DNA from: Ectothiorhodospiraceae bacterium BW-2
GTDB taxonomy: Bacteria > Pseudomonadota > Gammaproteobacteria > Thiohalomonadales > Thiohalomonadaceae
Length of the DNA: 64,000 nucleotides
Direction: 5' to 3'
Assembly: GCA_008375315.1 (NCBI GenBank)
Contig: CP032507.1
Location: forward strand, 2,938,071-3,002,070
This document shows, in pieces, positions 35,083 through 44,612 of the stretch (its first letter is position 1; every line of letters begins with the position of its first letter). The notes under the pieces were generated by a model. That model saw only the letters and a list, made by a program, of their open reading frames with translations. It made no database searches and was not told the origin of the DNA. The translations under genes and the position numbers were made by a program.

Positions 35083-35709
35083 ATGGCGCGTATTATCGCA
35101 ATGATCATCGTGGTGTGGGTGACAACCATCGGCGCGGCCACGGCGGCTGAGAGTCGTCAGCGGTTAGAGCAGTTTCTTGACGATCTTACGACGCTGCGAG
35201 CCGAGATTGTGCAGACAGTACTCAACCCGAGAATGGAGCTGATTGAGGAGAGCCTTGGCCAGTTAATTCTCCACCGTCCGGGGCGCTTTCGGCTCGACTA
35301 CTACCACCCCTACGAGCTAAGCTATATCGCCGATGGGGAGTCTATCTGGATCTACGATAAGGACTTAGAGCAGGTGAGCGTGAAGCCGCAACAGGATGCT
35401 CTCGGTAGCACACCGGCGCTACTCCTCTCCGGCCAAGAGCCGTTAAACCACTCGTTTACCGTTGAGGAGATTGGAGAGCAAAATGGCTTCTTCTGGCTCA
35501 ATCTCTACCCTAAACAGAGCGACGCGAGTTTCAATACCATTCGGCTAGCGATTGAGGGTCAGACGCTACGAGCCATTGAGATGATCGACGGTTTTGGCCA
35601 GACAACCCGCCTGCTGCTACAAAAGGTGGAGCGCAATCCGGTGCTAGAGAGGCACCTGTTTCAGTTTCAACCGCCTGAGGGGGTCGATGTGATAGGCGAG
35701 GTACCGTAA
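35083..35709 (+). CDS. lolA: Outer-membrane lipoprotein carrier protein LolA
   Basis: 208 residues with a signal peptide ending ATAA (about residue 21). LolA carries lipoproteins across the periplasm from LolCDE to LolB. The family pattern is visible: LRAEIVQTVLNPRMELIEES, GQLILHRPGRFRLDYYHPYE and GESIWIYDKDLEQVSVKP. Length is normal. AGAGGTAG precedes the ATG. It lies 13 bases after the chemoreceptor gene and 1 base before the lipoprotein gene that follows, so the three are probably co-transcribed. Confidence 0.93.
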   Translation: MARIIAMIIVVWVTTIGAATAAESRQRLEQFLDDLTTLRAEIVQTVLNPRMELIEESLGQLILHRPGRFRLDYYHPYELSYIADGESIWIYDKDLEQVSVKPQQDALGSTPALLLSGQEPLNHSFTVEEIGEQNGFFWLNLYPKQSDASFNTIRLAIEGQTLRAIEMIDGFGQTTRLLLQKVERNPVLERHLFQFQPPEGVDVIGEVP

Positions 35710-35710
35710 A

Positions 35711-37405
35711 TTGCTAACTCGTGGCCCGATGGCAGGAGCGGTGCTGTTCGCCGCCCTCATTAACTTAGGCGGGTGTCAATCCGCCGCCGACGATAGCACT
35801 GTGAACGACTCGCAGTTAGCCAGCGCACCCTCCCAAAGCATCGTTAAGGGGCCGTCTCACTGGTCTGGCAAAGTTAGCTATACCGATAGACTCTATCACA
35901 GCACAGCCCTGACCAAAGAGGAGCGCCAGCGCCCCTTGCAGGGGGTATCGCTGGAGCTACTCGATACCCAACTGCAACCTATCGCTACCACTCAGAGCGA
36001 CAAAAATGGCCATTTTAGCTTGACTGTCGATAGCCATAGCCATAGCAGCGTCAGCCGTATTCGCTTTAAGGCGACCGCGATAACAGAGGGAGGCTATCAG
36101 TTAAACCTCTATAACAACGGCCAGCAGCTCTACCGCCACGACCACTATTTGAACGACAGCACTGGCGATAGCGAGATAGAACTGCGATTCGATGATCCCT
36201 CCCTCGCTGGCGGGATGAATATGCTCGATGTCTTAACCCAAGCGATGCAGTTTTTAGCCGCCCACCGCCCCGATAAACCGGCACTGCCTCCGCTCGATAT
36301 CTACTGGCAGGCGGGAGAGAGTCGCGGCACCTACTTCTGTGACGAGTATGATGGTATTGACTGCGTGAATGGCCCCGGAATGTATGTTAGCGATAGTCGT
36401 AGCGATTCGGACAGCTATGACGATGATGTCCTCTGGCACGAATTTGGCCACTACATTGAATATGCACTGGGGATCTCCGACTCCCCCGGCGGCTACCACT
36501 TTGTTACCGATGAGGCGCTCGATCTGCGTTTAAGCTGGAGCGAGGGGTACGCCTCCTATGTGATGGCAGCGATTAAGCAGTGGCTAGTGGCGCAAACGCC
36601 CGAGGCGCTCTCGACGACTGCACACAATCGGGTGACCAACTATGTCGATACCCGTCTCTTTAACGGCTGGTCGTTCGATTTTGCCAATCGCGATCAAGGG
36701 CTCTGCAGCGGGGGTGACGACTGCTACCTCTACGCCTCCAACGAAGTGGCGGTGAGCCAAATTCTATGGCAACTCGATCAGGCCTACGGCACAGAGCAGC
36801 TCTGGCCACTCATTGACCAAGCGCTTCCAGCGGCTAAAGCAAAAGGGGAGTGGATCCACTTAGAGCGGCTGTGGGAGGCGGCGCTAGCACGCTTTGGCGA
36901 GCCTGAACGCCCAACCCTAGAGGCGATCTTTGCCGAGCGGTGGGTGTTTATGCAGCCCGATGCGTTTGAGAGTGACAATACGCTTGATGCCACCCTGCCG
37001 CTCAACGATTGTCGCGACACTGCGGTTAACCAGACCTGCCTTAGCCAAGCGCATACCCTCTACGGCGAGGGCGATATCGATGTGGTGCGGCTACAACTAG
37101 CCGATCATAGAACCTATCGGATCGAGACCTTTGATCTACGCAACGGTGCCGACACCCTAATAACGCTCTACAGTGAAGGGGGAGGGGAGCTATTAGAAGA
37201 TGACGATAACGATAATCGTAACTATGTCACCTCCCCCCCCGATCAACTCAACGATGGCTCTAATTTGCGCTCCGGACTCACCTTTACTCCTAACCGCAGT
37301 GGTCTGTTCTATGTGAGCGTGCAATCCTCCCCTGAACAGGCGACTCTCGCCCCCTTTGCCGGTAAATATGGCAGCTACCGGCTTAGAGTGTCAGTCGTAC
37401 GATGA
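35711..37405 (+). CDS. Putative zinc-metallopeptidase lipoprotein (HExxH) with PPC-like C-terminus
   Basis: 564 residues from a TTG start that follows the lolA stop directly; GAGG lies upstream. The alternative ATG 35729 would lose the basic n-region of the signal. A lipobox LGGC puts the lipidated Cys at residue 22. Domains: a carboxypeptidase-regulatory-like beta domain (about 75-150; PLQGVSLELLDTQLQPIATT), then a gluzincin core with HEFGH (His243, Glu244, His247) and probable third ligand Glu278 in SWSEGYASY, and a pre-peptidase C-terminal-like domain (about 455-562). It is probably an outer-membrane-anchored protease facing periplasm or outside. I do not recognise a named family. Being next to lolA may be chance or may reflect lipoprotein handling. 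Confidence 0.7.
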   Translation: MLTRGPMAGAVLFAALINLGGCQSAADDSTVNDSQLASAPSQSIVKGPSHWSGKVSYTDRLYHSTALTKEERQRPLQGVSLELLDTQLQPIATTQSDKNGHFSLTVDSHSHSSVSRIRFKATAITEGGYQLNLYNNGQQLYRHDHYLNDSTGDSEIELRFDDPSLAGGMNMLDVLTQAMQFLAAHRPDKPALPPLDIYWQAGESRGTYFCDEYDGIDCVNGPGMYVSDSRSDSDSYDDDVLWHEFGHYIEYALGISDSPGGYHFVTDEALDLRLSWSEGYASYVMAAIKQWLVAQTPEALSTTAHNRVTNYVDTRLFNGWSFDFANRDQGLCSGGDDCYLYASNEVAVSQILWQLDQAYGTEQLWPLIDQALPAAKAKGEWIHLERLWEAALARFGEPERPTLEAIFAERWVFMQPDAFESDNTLDATLPLNDCRDTAVNQTCLSQAHTLYGEGDIDVVRLQLADHRTYRIETFDLRNGADTLITLYSEGGGELLEDDDNDNRNYVTSPPDQLNDGSNLRSGLTFTPNRSGLFYVSVQSSPEQATLAPFAGKYGSYRLRVSVVR

Positions 37406-37419
37406 TAACAGGTGACTCT

Positions 37420-40071
37420 ATGTCTCATACGCTTCCCCCTCGAACCATTCTCATTGTTGATGATAGTCAGCTCTACCTTAATGTATTAAATAAAATACTA
37501 GAAGATGAGTACCATATTAAACTGGCAAAAGATGGCCAAGAGGCGATTTCACAAGCAAAATCGGCTCCTATTCCCGATATGATTCTATTAGATATCGAAC
37601 TGCCAGATATGGATGGATATCAAGTATTAAGCCACTTACAACAAGATGAGCAGACTCAGCAGATTCCGGTTATCTTCATTACCTCAAAGAGTGAAGAGAG
37701 TGATGAAGAGAGGGGGCTCAGGCGGGGCGCTGTTGACTATATTAGTAAACCTATCTCCAAAACCATCGTTCGGGCTAGAGTGAAGACACACCTGACTCTG
37801 CTCTCCTATCAGCAGCAGTTAGAGGAGCGGGTAAAACAGCGCACTGCGGAGCTAGAGCAGATGCAGAACTCACTACGAGAGGCGATGCAAAATCTGTTGA
37901 CAGTGGAGGTCACCGCCGGCGTGTACTGGATTCAGATACCGGAGGCAGAGCTCTACATTTTGTGTGGTTGCCCAGGAGAGGTCGTTAAGCATTTAAAAAA
38001 GCAGGGGTTTATTAAGAGAGTCTCGCGCGAGGGGGTCGAGTATGAGAGTGGTCCGAATGTCATTTTGCTCTCCGATCTGCTAGTGCAAAATGGCAATATC
38101 TCAAATCTTGCCGAGTTTCCGGTGCTACAGATGCTCTATCGGCAGGGAATGATACTACCGGGGCACCCGAATAATCGTGGGGTGAAGCCGCTGCTAGTCG
38201 GATCGCGTGAGCAGGTCGAAGCGCAGCTAAGCTATATCCACTGTGGTAACTATGGTTTAACGACCCTTGAGGAGATGATGGCGTGTGGCGCGAGTAGGGA
38301 GGAGGCGGAACGCTACATGAAAATCAAGCTCCACTTCGCTTTTAACGCCATCCACCCTCCCGATAAATTTATCGATAGCCTCATCCTAGAGGGGGAGGCG
38401 CGCGAAATAAGAAACGGGGTCACTGTCGAGCGAATCGCGGCCAATGAGTTTCGGTTTCAGTACCGCGGCAAAGAGACCACCGTTAACCTCACTCTGCCTG
38501 CGGGCGTCGTCTATGAACAGCCCTATACCTTAGGTCGGCACCATGTGGAGCGCCACTACCTCTCGGTACTTCATTCGGGTGAGGGGGATGGCTGGGATGC
38601 CAATCGCCCTAGCATGAGCGCTATTTTAATCTTTCAGGGGCGTATCTTTCTGGTCGATGCCGGGCCTAATGTGATGAGCTCACTAACGGCGCTCGGAATC
38701 GATATTAGCGAAGTGGAGGGGATTTTTCATACCCACTGCCACGATGATCACTTTGCCGGACTTCCTGCCCTTATTCGTACCGATAGAAAGTTAACATATT
38801 TCGCCTCGCCACTGGTGCGGGCCTCGGTGGCGAAAAAATTTGCCGCGCTGGTCTCGTTAACCGAGAGGGAGTTTGAGCGCTTCTTTGAGGTGCGCGATCT
38901 CAATTTTAACCAGTGGAACGATTGTGACGGACTCGAAGTCATGCCCCTCTACTCGCCCCATCCGGTTGAGAATAATCTGTTTCTGTTTAAAGCCATCGAT
39001 AGTGACGGCCAAGAGAAGAGTTATGCCCACTGGGCCGATCTATCGGCCTTTTCAGTACTGGATGCGATGTTGCAAAACTACCCCGAGTTGGGCCGTGACT
39101 ATATAGAGCAGATTAAACAGCACTATCTAACCGCGGCAGATATAAAAAAGATCGATATCGGTGGGGGGTTAATTCATGGTATGGCGCAAGATTTTAAGGG
39201 GGATAACTCTAACAGGTTGCTACTAGCACACATCGATAGAGAGCTAACCCTGAATGAGTTGGAGATTGGATCGGCCTCCTATTTTGGGGTGCTAGATACC
39301 CTCATTGCCGGCGAGCAGGACTACCTGCGGGTTCGGGCCGCTTACTATGTCGGGACACTCTTCTCGAAAGTAAGTAAAAACCAACTGCGAATTTTATTGG
39401 ACTGCCCTATTGTGGAGCTAAATGCTGGGACACTTATCGTTCGTTTAGATAGGGTGTGTGATCATATCTATATCGTCCTCTCTGGCACAGTAGCCTATAT
39501 TGACGCCGCTAACAGAGTGCACAATACCCTAGCCTACGGCTCATTTATTGGCATCCAGACGCTGTTAAATGATAGCTGCCTTGATCGGGGTACCTATATT
39601 GCCGTCTCTCACTGTCGATTGTTATCGATATCGAGCCGGTTATTTAACTATTTTCTGGAGAAGAACCAGCTCCTAGACTCTATGCAGCAGATTATTACCA
39701 AAGTGAGCTTTTTACGCCGCACTTGGCTCTTTGGGGAGGAGATTACCTTTTTAACCCTAGAGTCGATGTTAGAGTATATCCAATATCACCAATGCGATAG
39801 AGGCGAGATCATTCACGCCAACCCAACGGATAGACTCTATCTTATTGAAACCGGTTCTGTTGAGTGGCTAAATAGTTTTGGTGAGGTGGAGTTTACTCTT
39901 CAGGCCGGCGAATTTTTTGGCGAAGCCCACTATGTCGATATTGTGCACTATCGTATGGCAGAGGGTGTCAAGCTAGTCTCGCTGCCGCTGGAGAAGATGC
40001 AGCAGATTCCCATTGTCTATTGGAAGATGCTGGAGACGATGAGTAAGCGAAATAAAGCGCTCTTCTCCTAG
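37420..40071 (+). CDS. Response regulator fused to metallo-beta-lactamase fold and two cNMP-binding-like domains
   Basis: 883 residues from ATG 37420 (AGGTGA upstream); an in-frame ATG at 37402 overlaps the previous stop. Residues ~6-125 form a receiver domain (TILIVDDSQ, acceptor Asp58 in MILLDIELPDMDGY, Lys in YISKPIS). A coiled coil (~130-160) and a region without recognised domain (~165-380) follow. The metallo-beta-lactamase region has His439xHis441xAsp443His444 in FHTHCHDDHFAG and later HP and HW/HG ligands. The C-terminus holds two beta-roll segments resembling cyclic-nucleotide-binding domains (~650-730 and ~790-870). No histidine kinase is adjacent. It probably hydrolyses a phosphodiester or similar substrate under control of phosphorylation and a nucleotide, an inference from domains only. 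Confidence 0.8.
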   Translation: MSHTLPPRTILIVDDSQLYLNVLNKILEDEYHIKLAKDGQEAISQAKSAPIPDMILLDIELPDMDGYQVLSHLQQDEQTQQIPVIFITSKSEESDEERGLRRGAVDYISKPISKTIVRARVKTHLTLLSYQQQLEERVKQRTAELEQMQNSLREAMQNLLTVEVTAGVYWIQIPEAELYILCGCPGEVVKHLKKQGFIKRVSREGVEYESGPNVILLSDLLVQNGNISNLAEFPVLQMLYRQGMILPGHPNNRGVKPLLVGSREQVEAQLSYIHCGNYGLTTLEEMMACGASREEAERYMKIKLHFAFNAIHPPDKFIDSLILEGEAREIRNGVTVERIAANEFRFQYRGKETTVNLTLPAGVVYEQPYTLGRHHVERHYLSVLHSGEGDGWDANRPSMSAILIFQGRIFLVDAGPNVMSSLTALGIDISEVEGIFHTHCHDDHFAGLPALIRTDRKLTYFASPLVRASVAKKFAALVSLTEREFERFFEVRDLNFNQWNDCDGLEVMPLYSPHPVENNLFLFKAIDSDGQEKSYAHWADLSAFSVLDAMLQNYPELGRDYIEQIKQHYLTAADIKKIDIGGGLIHGMAQDFKGDNSNRLLLAHIDRELTLNELEIGSASYFGVLDTLIAGEQDYLRVRAAYYVGTLFSKVSKNQLRILLDCPIVELNAGTLIVRLDRVCDHIYIVLSGTVAYIDAANRVHNTLAYGSFIGIQTLLNDSCLDRGTYIAVSHCRLLSISSRLFNYFLEKNQLLDSMQQIITKVSFLRRTWLFGEEITFLTLESMLEYIQYHQCDRGEIIHANPTDRLYLIETGSVEWLNSFGEVEFTLQAGEFFGEAHYVDIVHYRMAEGVKLVSLPLEKMQQIPIVYWKMLETMSKRNKALFS

Positions 40072-40155
40072 AGGGAGACGGGGTTGAACTCATCAGCCTC
40101 CCGACCCCATAACAGCCCCTATTAACCTTAATAACGATACAGGAGAGAGAGCCGG

Positions 40156-41199
40156 ATGCGTCCTGCCCATATTCATACCATACTAGAACAGGAGTTTTTA
40201 AGCACCCGCGAGGGACACCACACCCCAGTCATGCTCTGGGGGCCGCCGGGGGTGGGGAAGTCGCAGATGGTGCAGCAGGTAGGGCAGCGGCACAACATCG
40301 GCGTTATCGATATACGCCTATCGCAGATGGAGCCGAGTGATCTGCGCGGTATTCCGTTTCGCTCCGGCGCGACTGTTGAGTGGGCTCCCCCAGCGCTGTT
40401 GCCCCATAGCGATCGTCACGGCGAGGAGGGGATCCTCTTTTTAGACGAGATCACCTCCGCCCCCCCTAGCGTCTCTGCTGCCGCCTACCAGCTCATTTTG
40501 GATCGCAAATTGGGGGAGTACCAAGTCCCCGATGGCTGGGCGATTATCGCCGCCGGTAACCGTCAGGGGGATCGCGGCGTGACCTATACCATGCCGGCCC
40601 CCCTAGCGAACCGCTTTGCCCACTTTGAGGTCGAAACCCATCTTGATGATTGGGTTAGCTGGGCCTATGCCCACCAAATTGATGAGGGGATTATCGCCTT
40701 TTTACGCTTTCGCCCCGAGCTACTGTTTGACTTTGATCCGGCGCATAATCCGATCGCCTTCCCTTCGCCCCGTTCGTGGGAGTTTGCCCATCGGGCGCTG
40801 CGCAAATTTGGTCAAATGCCGGCACTGCTGCTCGACTCACTCCAGGCGTGTGTGGGGCCGGCGGCGGGGATTGAAGTCCACGCTTTTATTAACAATCTCG
40901 ATAAGTTACCCGATATCGACGCCATTTTACGCGGTGAACAGCTACCGATTCCGCGCGAGGTAGATCTACAGTACGCCATCGCCTCCGCCTTGGTGGGTCG
41001 GGCGATTCGTGCCCGCGATGAGGGCAAGGGGGGCGAGGTGTATGGCAAGGTATTGAACTACGCTTCGATGTTTCATGAGAAGGAGATGGGGATCATGCTA
41101 GTCTCCGATCTCCACCGTGCCGTCGGCCAAGAGCTCTTTAGTGTGGCTGAATTTGCCCCTTGGGCTAACCAAGTCGCCGCAGTGATGCTCTATGTATAG
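40156..41199 (+). CDS. MoxR-type AAA+ ATPase
   Basis: 347 residues. Walker A GPPGVGKS (residues 29-36), Walker B ILFLDEITS (about 93-101), sensor 1 IIAAGNRQGD and the arginine-containing PLANRFAHFEVE are present. Such chaperone-like ATPases insert metals or assemble complexes together with a VWA protein. The next gene, overlapping by 8 bases, encodes exactly such a VWA partner. GGAGAGAG precedes the start. Substrate of the pair is unknown. Confidence 0.9.
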   Translation: MRPAHIHTILEQEFLSTREGHHTPVMLWGPPGVGKSQMVQQVGQRHNIGVIDIRLSQMEPSDLRGIPFRSGATVEWAPPALLPHSDRHGEEGILFLDEITSAPPSVSAAAYQLILDRKLGEYQVPDGWAIIAAGNRQGDRGVTYTMPAPLANRFAHFEVETHLDDWVSWAYAHQIDEGIIAFLRFRPELLFDFDPAHNPIAFPSPRSWEFAHRALRKFGQMPALLLDSLQACVGPAAGIEVHAFINNLDKLPDIDAILRGEQLPIPREVDLQYAIASALVGRAIRARDEGKGGEVYGKVLNYASMFHEKEMGIMLVSDLHRAVGQELFSVAEFAPWANQVAAVMLYV

Positions 41200-42418
41200 T
41201 AGCGCTGAGATAGCCGCTATTGAGATTAAACTGGCAGCCGCTAGGACGAGGCTAATTCTCGATAAGCCCTTCTTAGGGGCGCTGGTGCTGCGTCTGCCGC
41301 TAGTGCTTGCCGATAGCCACTGGTGCAAAACCACTGCGACCGATGCGAAAGCGCTCTACTACAACCCCGACTATATCGAACCGCTCAATTTAGCCCAAAC
41401 CCAGTTTATATTGGCCCACGAAGCACTCCACTGTGCCCTGTCGCACTTTGCTCGCCGCCACCATCGGGATAAGTTTCGTTGGGATATCGCGTGTGACTTC
41501 GCCATCAACCAGCTACTCGTGGCTGAAGGGATGACCCTCACTAGCGATGCGATCCCCCCTAATCCCGAATTTGAGGGGTTGACGGCGGAGGAGATCTACC
41601 CGTTGCTAGATGAGGACGATAGACTCACCCCACACGACGATCACCTCTATGACCAAGAGAGTGAGAGCGACGGGGGCGCTCAAGAGGACGATGGGGGACA
41701 AGGCGACTCTAAACTGAGCGGTGGTCAAGGGGGGAAGGGGCAGCAGGATCAGGGTGGCGCCTCCAAGCCGAAGCCGCTCACGCCTAATGAGCAGGAGCAG
41801 CTAGCGGTACAGTGGTCGCAACGCATGGCGGGAGCGGCTCAAAATGCGCTGCAGTCGGGCAAACTAGGCGGGGCGCTGGCGCGAATGATTGACCACCTGC
41901 TACAGCCACAACTACCGTGGCGAAACCTGCTCGCCCGCTATATGACCGCGACCGCACGCAATGACTACAACTACTCCCGACCCTCTCGCCGAGAGGGAGA
42001 GGCGATTATGCCGAGCCTAAAGAGCCACGAGCTTAAGGTGGTGGTAGCACTCGATACTAGCGGTTCGGTGAGCGATGAGGAGATGCGCCAGTTTCTCTCG
42101 GAGGTCAATGCGATTAAAGCGCAAATGGCCGCTAGGGTGACGCTACTGGCCTGCGATGCCGAACTGGCCGACGATGGGCCATGGGTTTACGAGCCGTGGG
42201 AGGCGTTTAGCCTGCCGCGAGAGTTTATCGGCGGTGGTGGCACCGACTTTGAACCGGCGATTCGCTGGGCTGAGGAGCAGTCTCCTCAGCCCGATCTGCT
42301 GCTCTACTTTACCGACGCTCAGGGACATTTTCCTAGCCTTGAACCGCCATTTCCGGTTATCTGGTTAGTGAAGGGGAAGCAGCAGGTGCCTTGGGGGCAG
42401 CGGATTCAGCTAAATTAG
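41192..42418 (+). CDS. DUF2201-type putative metallopeptidase with VWA-like domain
   Basis: 408 residues. An N-terminal zinc-peptidase-like domain has HEALH (His76, Glu77, His80) in FILAHEALHCALSHFARRHH and DIACDFAINQLL. A Gly/Gln-rich, acidic linker (about 145-195) leads to a C-terminal VWA-like domain with MIDAS motif DTSGS at Asp288 and TDFEPAIRWAEEQ. This two-domain layout belongs to the DUF2201 family and usually accompanies MoxR ATPases. The 8-base overlap with the ATPase gene supports a two-protein machine. The 3' end overlaps the convergent P-loop gene by 4 bases. Confidence 0.88.
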   Translation: MYSSAEIAAIEIKLAAARTRLILDKPFLGALVLRLPLVLADSHWCKTTATDAKALYYNPDYIEPLNLAQTQFILAHEALHCALSHFARRHHRDKFRWDIACDFAINQLLVAEGMTLTSDAIPPNPEFEGLTAEEIYPLLDEDDRLTPHDDHLYDQESESDGGAQEDDGGQGDSKLSGGQGGKGQQDQGGASKPKPLTPNEQEQLAVQWSQRMAGAAQNALQSGKLGGALARMIDHLLQPQLPWRNLLARYMTATARNDYNYSRPSRREGEAIMPSLKSHELKVVVALDTSGSVSDEEMRQFLSEVNAIKAQMAARVTLLACDAELADDGPWVYEPWEAFSLPREFIGGGGTDFEPAIRWAEEQSPQPDLLLYFTDAQGHFPSLEPPFPVIWLVKGKQQVPWGQRIQLN

Positions 42419-43443
42419 TGAATGATCTCGAAAATACGCCGAAAATCCTTCTCCATACTCATTAAGATCGGAATATCGGTAAAGCTCTGAATCTCCCGCA
42501 TCGCTAGCGGAGAGCTAGAGCAGAGTCCCGAAATGGCATCAGGCACCAGATCAAACTCCTCTTTTAACATCCGCAGCCCGCCATAGACCGCAGTGGAGTC
42601 GGGGGCGCAGAAGATAAGCCGAGAGAGCCGCTCCCGTACCGGAGGCGATTTGAGCAGCATCGCCGTCTCCCGCTGAAAGATACCGTCGGCAAACTCCATC
42701 ACCAGATAGTTCTTCGGATTATTGCCATACATCATGTCGATATCGTGAAACATCTTCAGTAGCTGCTGCTGATCGAGCAGATAGGAGGAGGGGTGGCCAA
42801 AGTAGGTAAAATCGGCAATATGTTCAGCGCCACAATCGTTCATTAACAGAATATCTTTCAGGCTGGCCGTACCGGTCACCTTGGCGGCACGAACCCGCCG
42901 CCCCATCGAAGAGAGGGCGTAGCAGCAGGCTGCCGCCGCCTCGGTTTTGCCGCTGTTCATGGCGGTGCCGATACACAAAATCAGCCGCGCTCCCTCGCCC
43001 TGACGCTCCGATCTTGTCGGCTTAATGAGCAGATGGCTGCGGCTATTAATCACCTCGCCACTCTCCTGACAGGCGTAGCCGAGGAGCTTAACTCGGGTCG
43101 CCATGCCGATGAGCTGATTTTGCTGCGTCACCTCCCCGACCACTCCGCCGCGACTGAAGAGATCGACCGTATCGCGATAGTCAGCAGGTACCCGCCCCTC
43201 ATACTGATCGGGGGCGTAGCGGTTCCCGAAGACAAAAATCGACCGAGTGCCGATATTGAGCGTATGCAGCCGCCCGGAGCGGCTCTCGATATTGCGATGG
43301 TGCCCTAGCGCCATCACCTCACCAAAGATGAGATCGCCCACCTCCGGTGTCTTATGGCAGTGGCTATCGTAGCGTTTAATGAGCGATTTGGGCACGGCAT
43401 AGGCCGCACTCGGAACGATGCAGTTGGATTTAATCTTTTCCAA
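42415..43443 (-). CDS. P-loop NTPase of uncertain family (DUF1611-like C-terminal part)
   Basis: 342 residues, soluble. The N-terminal ~150 residues form a beta-rich region (VGDLIFGEVMALGHHRNIES, VPADYRDTVDLFSRGGVVGE) of unknown fold. The C-terminal half begins with a P-loop RLILCIGTAMNSGKTEAAAA and continues like a dethiobiotin-synthetase or DUF1611 type enzyme (RVRAAKVTGTASLKDILLMN, YLVMEFADGIFQRET). Lys of NSGKT would bind phosphate. I cannot assign a reaction. It is transcribed alone and converges with the MoxR/VWA pair; the isoaspartyl peptidase gene diverges 210 bases away. Confidence 0.55.
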   Translation of the reverse strand: MEKIKSNCIVPSAAYAVPKSLIKRYDSHCHKTPEVGDLIFGEVMALGHHRNIESRSGRLHTLNIGTRSIFVFGNRYAPDQYEGRVPADYRDTVDLFSRGGVVGEVTQQNQLIGMATRVKLLGYACQESGEVINSRSHLLIKPTRSERQGEGARLILCIGTAMNSGKTEAAAACCYALSSMGRRVRAAKVTGTASLKDILLMNDCGAEHIADFTYFGHPSSYLLDQQQLLKMFHDIDMMYGNNPKNYLVMEFADGIFQRETAMLLKSPPVRERLSRLIFCAPDSTAVYGGLRMLKEEFDLVPDAISGLCSSSPLAMREIQSFTDIPILMSMEKDFRRIFEIIH

Positions 43444-43653
43444 GCAGAGAATCCTCGAAAAAAGTCACAGAAGATGGCCGTTAAAAGAGCAGTAGGCTAT
43501 GATAGCGGCCACGAATGGGGTGGAAAAATACACCGATTACTGCAGAGCGCCAAACAGTTTTTTGGAGAACGGCCCGAAAAGGGGTAGAGGCAAGCGAATG
43601 GGGGGTCTTTTTTTGCCCACAAGATAGGTTTAACAGAAGTAGGTAGCAGTGGA

Positions 43654-44604
43654 GTGACAACAGAGAACCGATTTTCGTTAATGGTTCATGGCGGGGCTGG
43701 TGAGCTGAGAAATCTGACCTCAGAGAGGCAAAAACGCCCCTACATTGAGAGCATCTGCCGAGTACTGGATCAGGGTCGAGAGATTTTGGCCCAAGGGGGT
43801 AGAGCGCTGGAAGCGGTTGAGGCGTGCGCGATTATGTTGGAGAATGATCCCCTCTTCAATGCTGGCCGAGGTTCGGTCCTCAATGAGGAGGGGAGGGTAG
43901 AGATGGATGCCGCCATTATGGACGGCGAGAGCCTGCAAGCCGGAGCCGTGGCCGGTGTGATCGGGGTGAAAAATCCAATTCAGCTCGCTAGCTTGGTCTT
44001 GAGCCGTTGCGAACATGTGATGCTCATTGGTGAGGGGGCGATGAAGTTTGGACAGCGCTTTGCCGTACCGACCGAGCCGGAGGCGTGGTTCTATACCCAA
44101 GAGCGAATCGAACAGTGGCAACGGGCACGAGAGAGCGATAGCATCGGTCTCGATCACGACGATGCCGCCTCCCTAATTCCAAAAGAGGGGGCCGACAAAT
44201 ATGGCACCATCGGCGTGGTTGCCCGCGATAACTACAGCGGCTTGGCGGCGGCGACCTCTACCGGTGGCATTGTCAATAAACGGTTTGGCCGCGTGGGCGA
44301 CTCCCCGATTATCGGCGCTGGCGTCTATGCCGATAGTGAGAGCTGCGCTGTCTCCTGTACCGGATTTGGGGAAGATTTTTTACGCACCACGCTAGCTAAA
44401 CGCATTGCCGACATTATCGACTTGACGGCTGTGAGCGCTCCTGAGGCGGCTAGCTCTGCCATCGACTACCTAGTTCGTCGGGTGAATGGCAGAGGCGGGG
44501 TGATTGTCATCGACCGCGAGGGTAACTGCGGTGCCGCACTCTCGACTCGGCGTATGATTCATGGCTGGATAGAGCATGGTGGCGACAATCAGTGTCGCTT
44601 TTAA
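43654..44604 (+). CDS. iaaA: Isoaspartyl peptidase/L-asparaginase (Ntn hydrolase)
   Basis: 316 residues from a GTG start, which gives the family opening FSLMVHGGAGELRN. The precursor self-cleaves before Thr185 in KYGTIGVVARDNYSGLAAAT, the new N-terminal nucleophile. GRGSVLNEEGRVEMDAAIMD and STGGIVNKRFGRVGDSPIIG line the active site. It removes isoaspartyl residues from peptides or hydrolyses asparagine. The upstream ribosome site is weak (GGTAGCAG), so expression may be low. It stands directly before the polyketide synthase genes, separated by 58 bases that include a hexamer repeat, but a role in that pathway is not implied. Confidence 0.9.
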   Translation: MTTENRFSLMVHGGAGELRNLTSERQKRPYIESICRVLDQGREILAQGGRALEAVEACAIMLENDPLFNAGRGSVLNEEGRVEMDAAIMDGESLQAGAVAGVIGVKNPIQLASLVLSRCEHVMLIGEGAMKFGQRFAVPTEPEAWFYTQERIEQWQRARESDSIGLDHDDAASLIPKEGADKYGTIGVVARDNYSGLAAATSTGGIVNKRFGRVGDSPIIGAGVYADSESCAVSCTGFGEDFLRTTLAKRIADIIDLTAVSAPEAASSAIDYLVRRVNGRGGVIVIDREGNCGAALSTRRMIHGWIEHGGDNQCRF

Positions 44605-44612
44605 TTTTAAAG

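Noticed and set aside
43354-43587. Plus-strand ORF at the start of the P-loop gene
   Set aside because: It is mostly antisense to the P-loop protein and shows no family signal.
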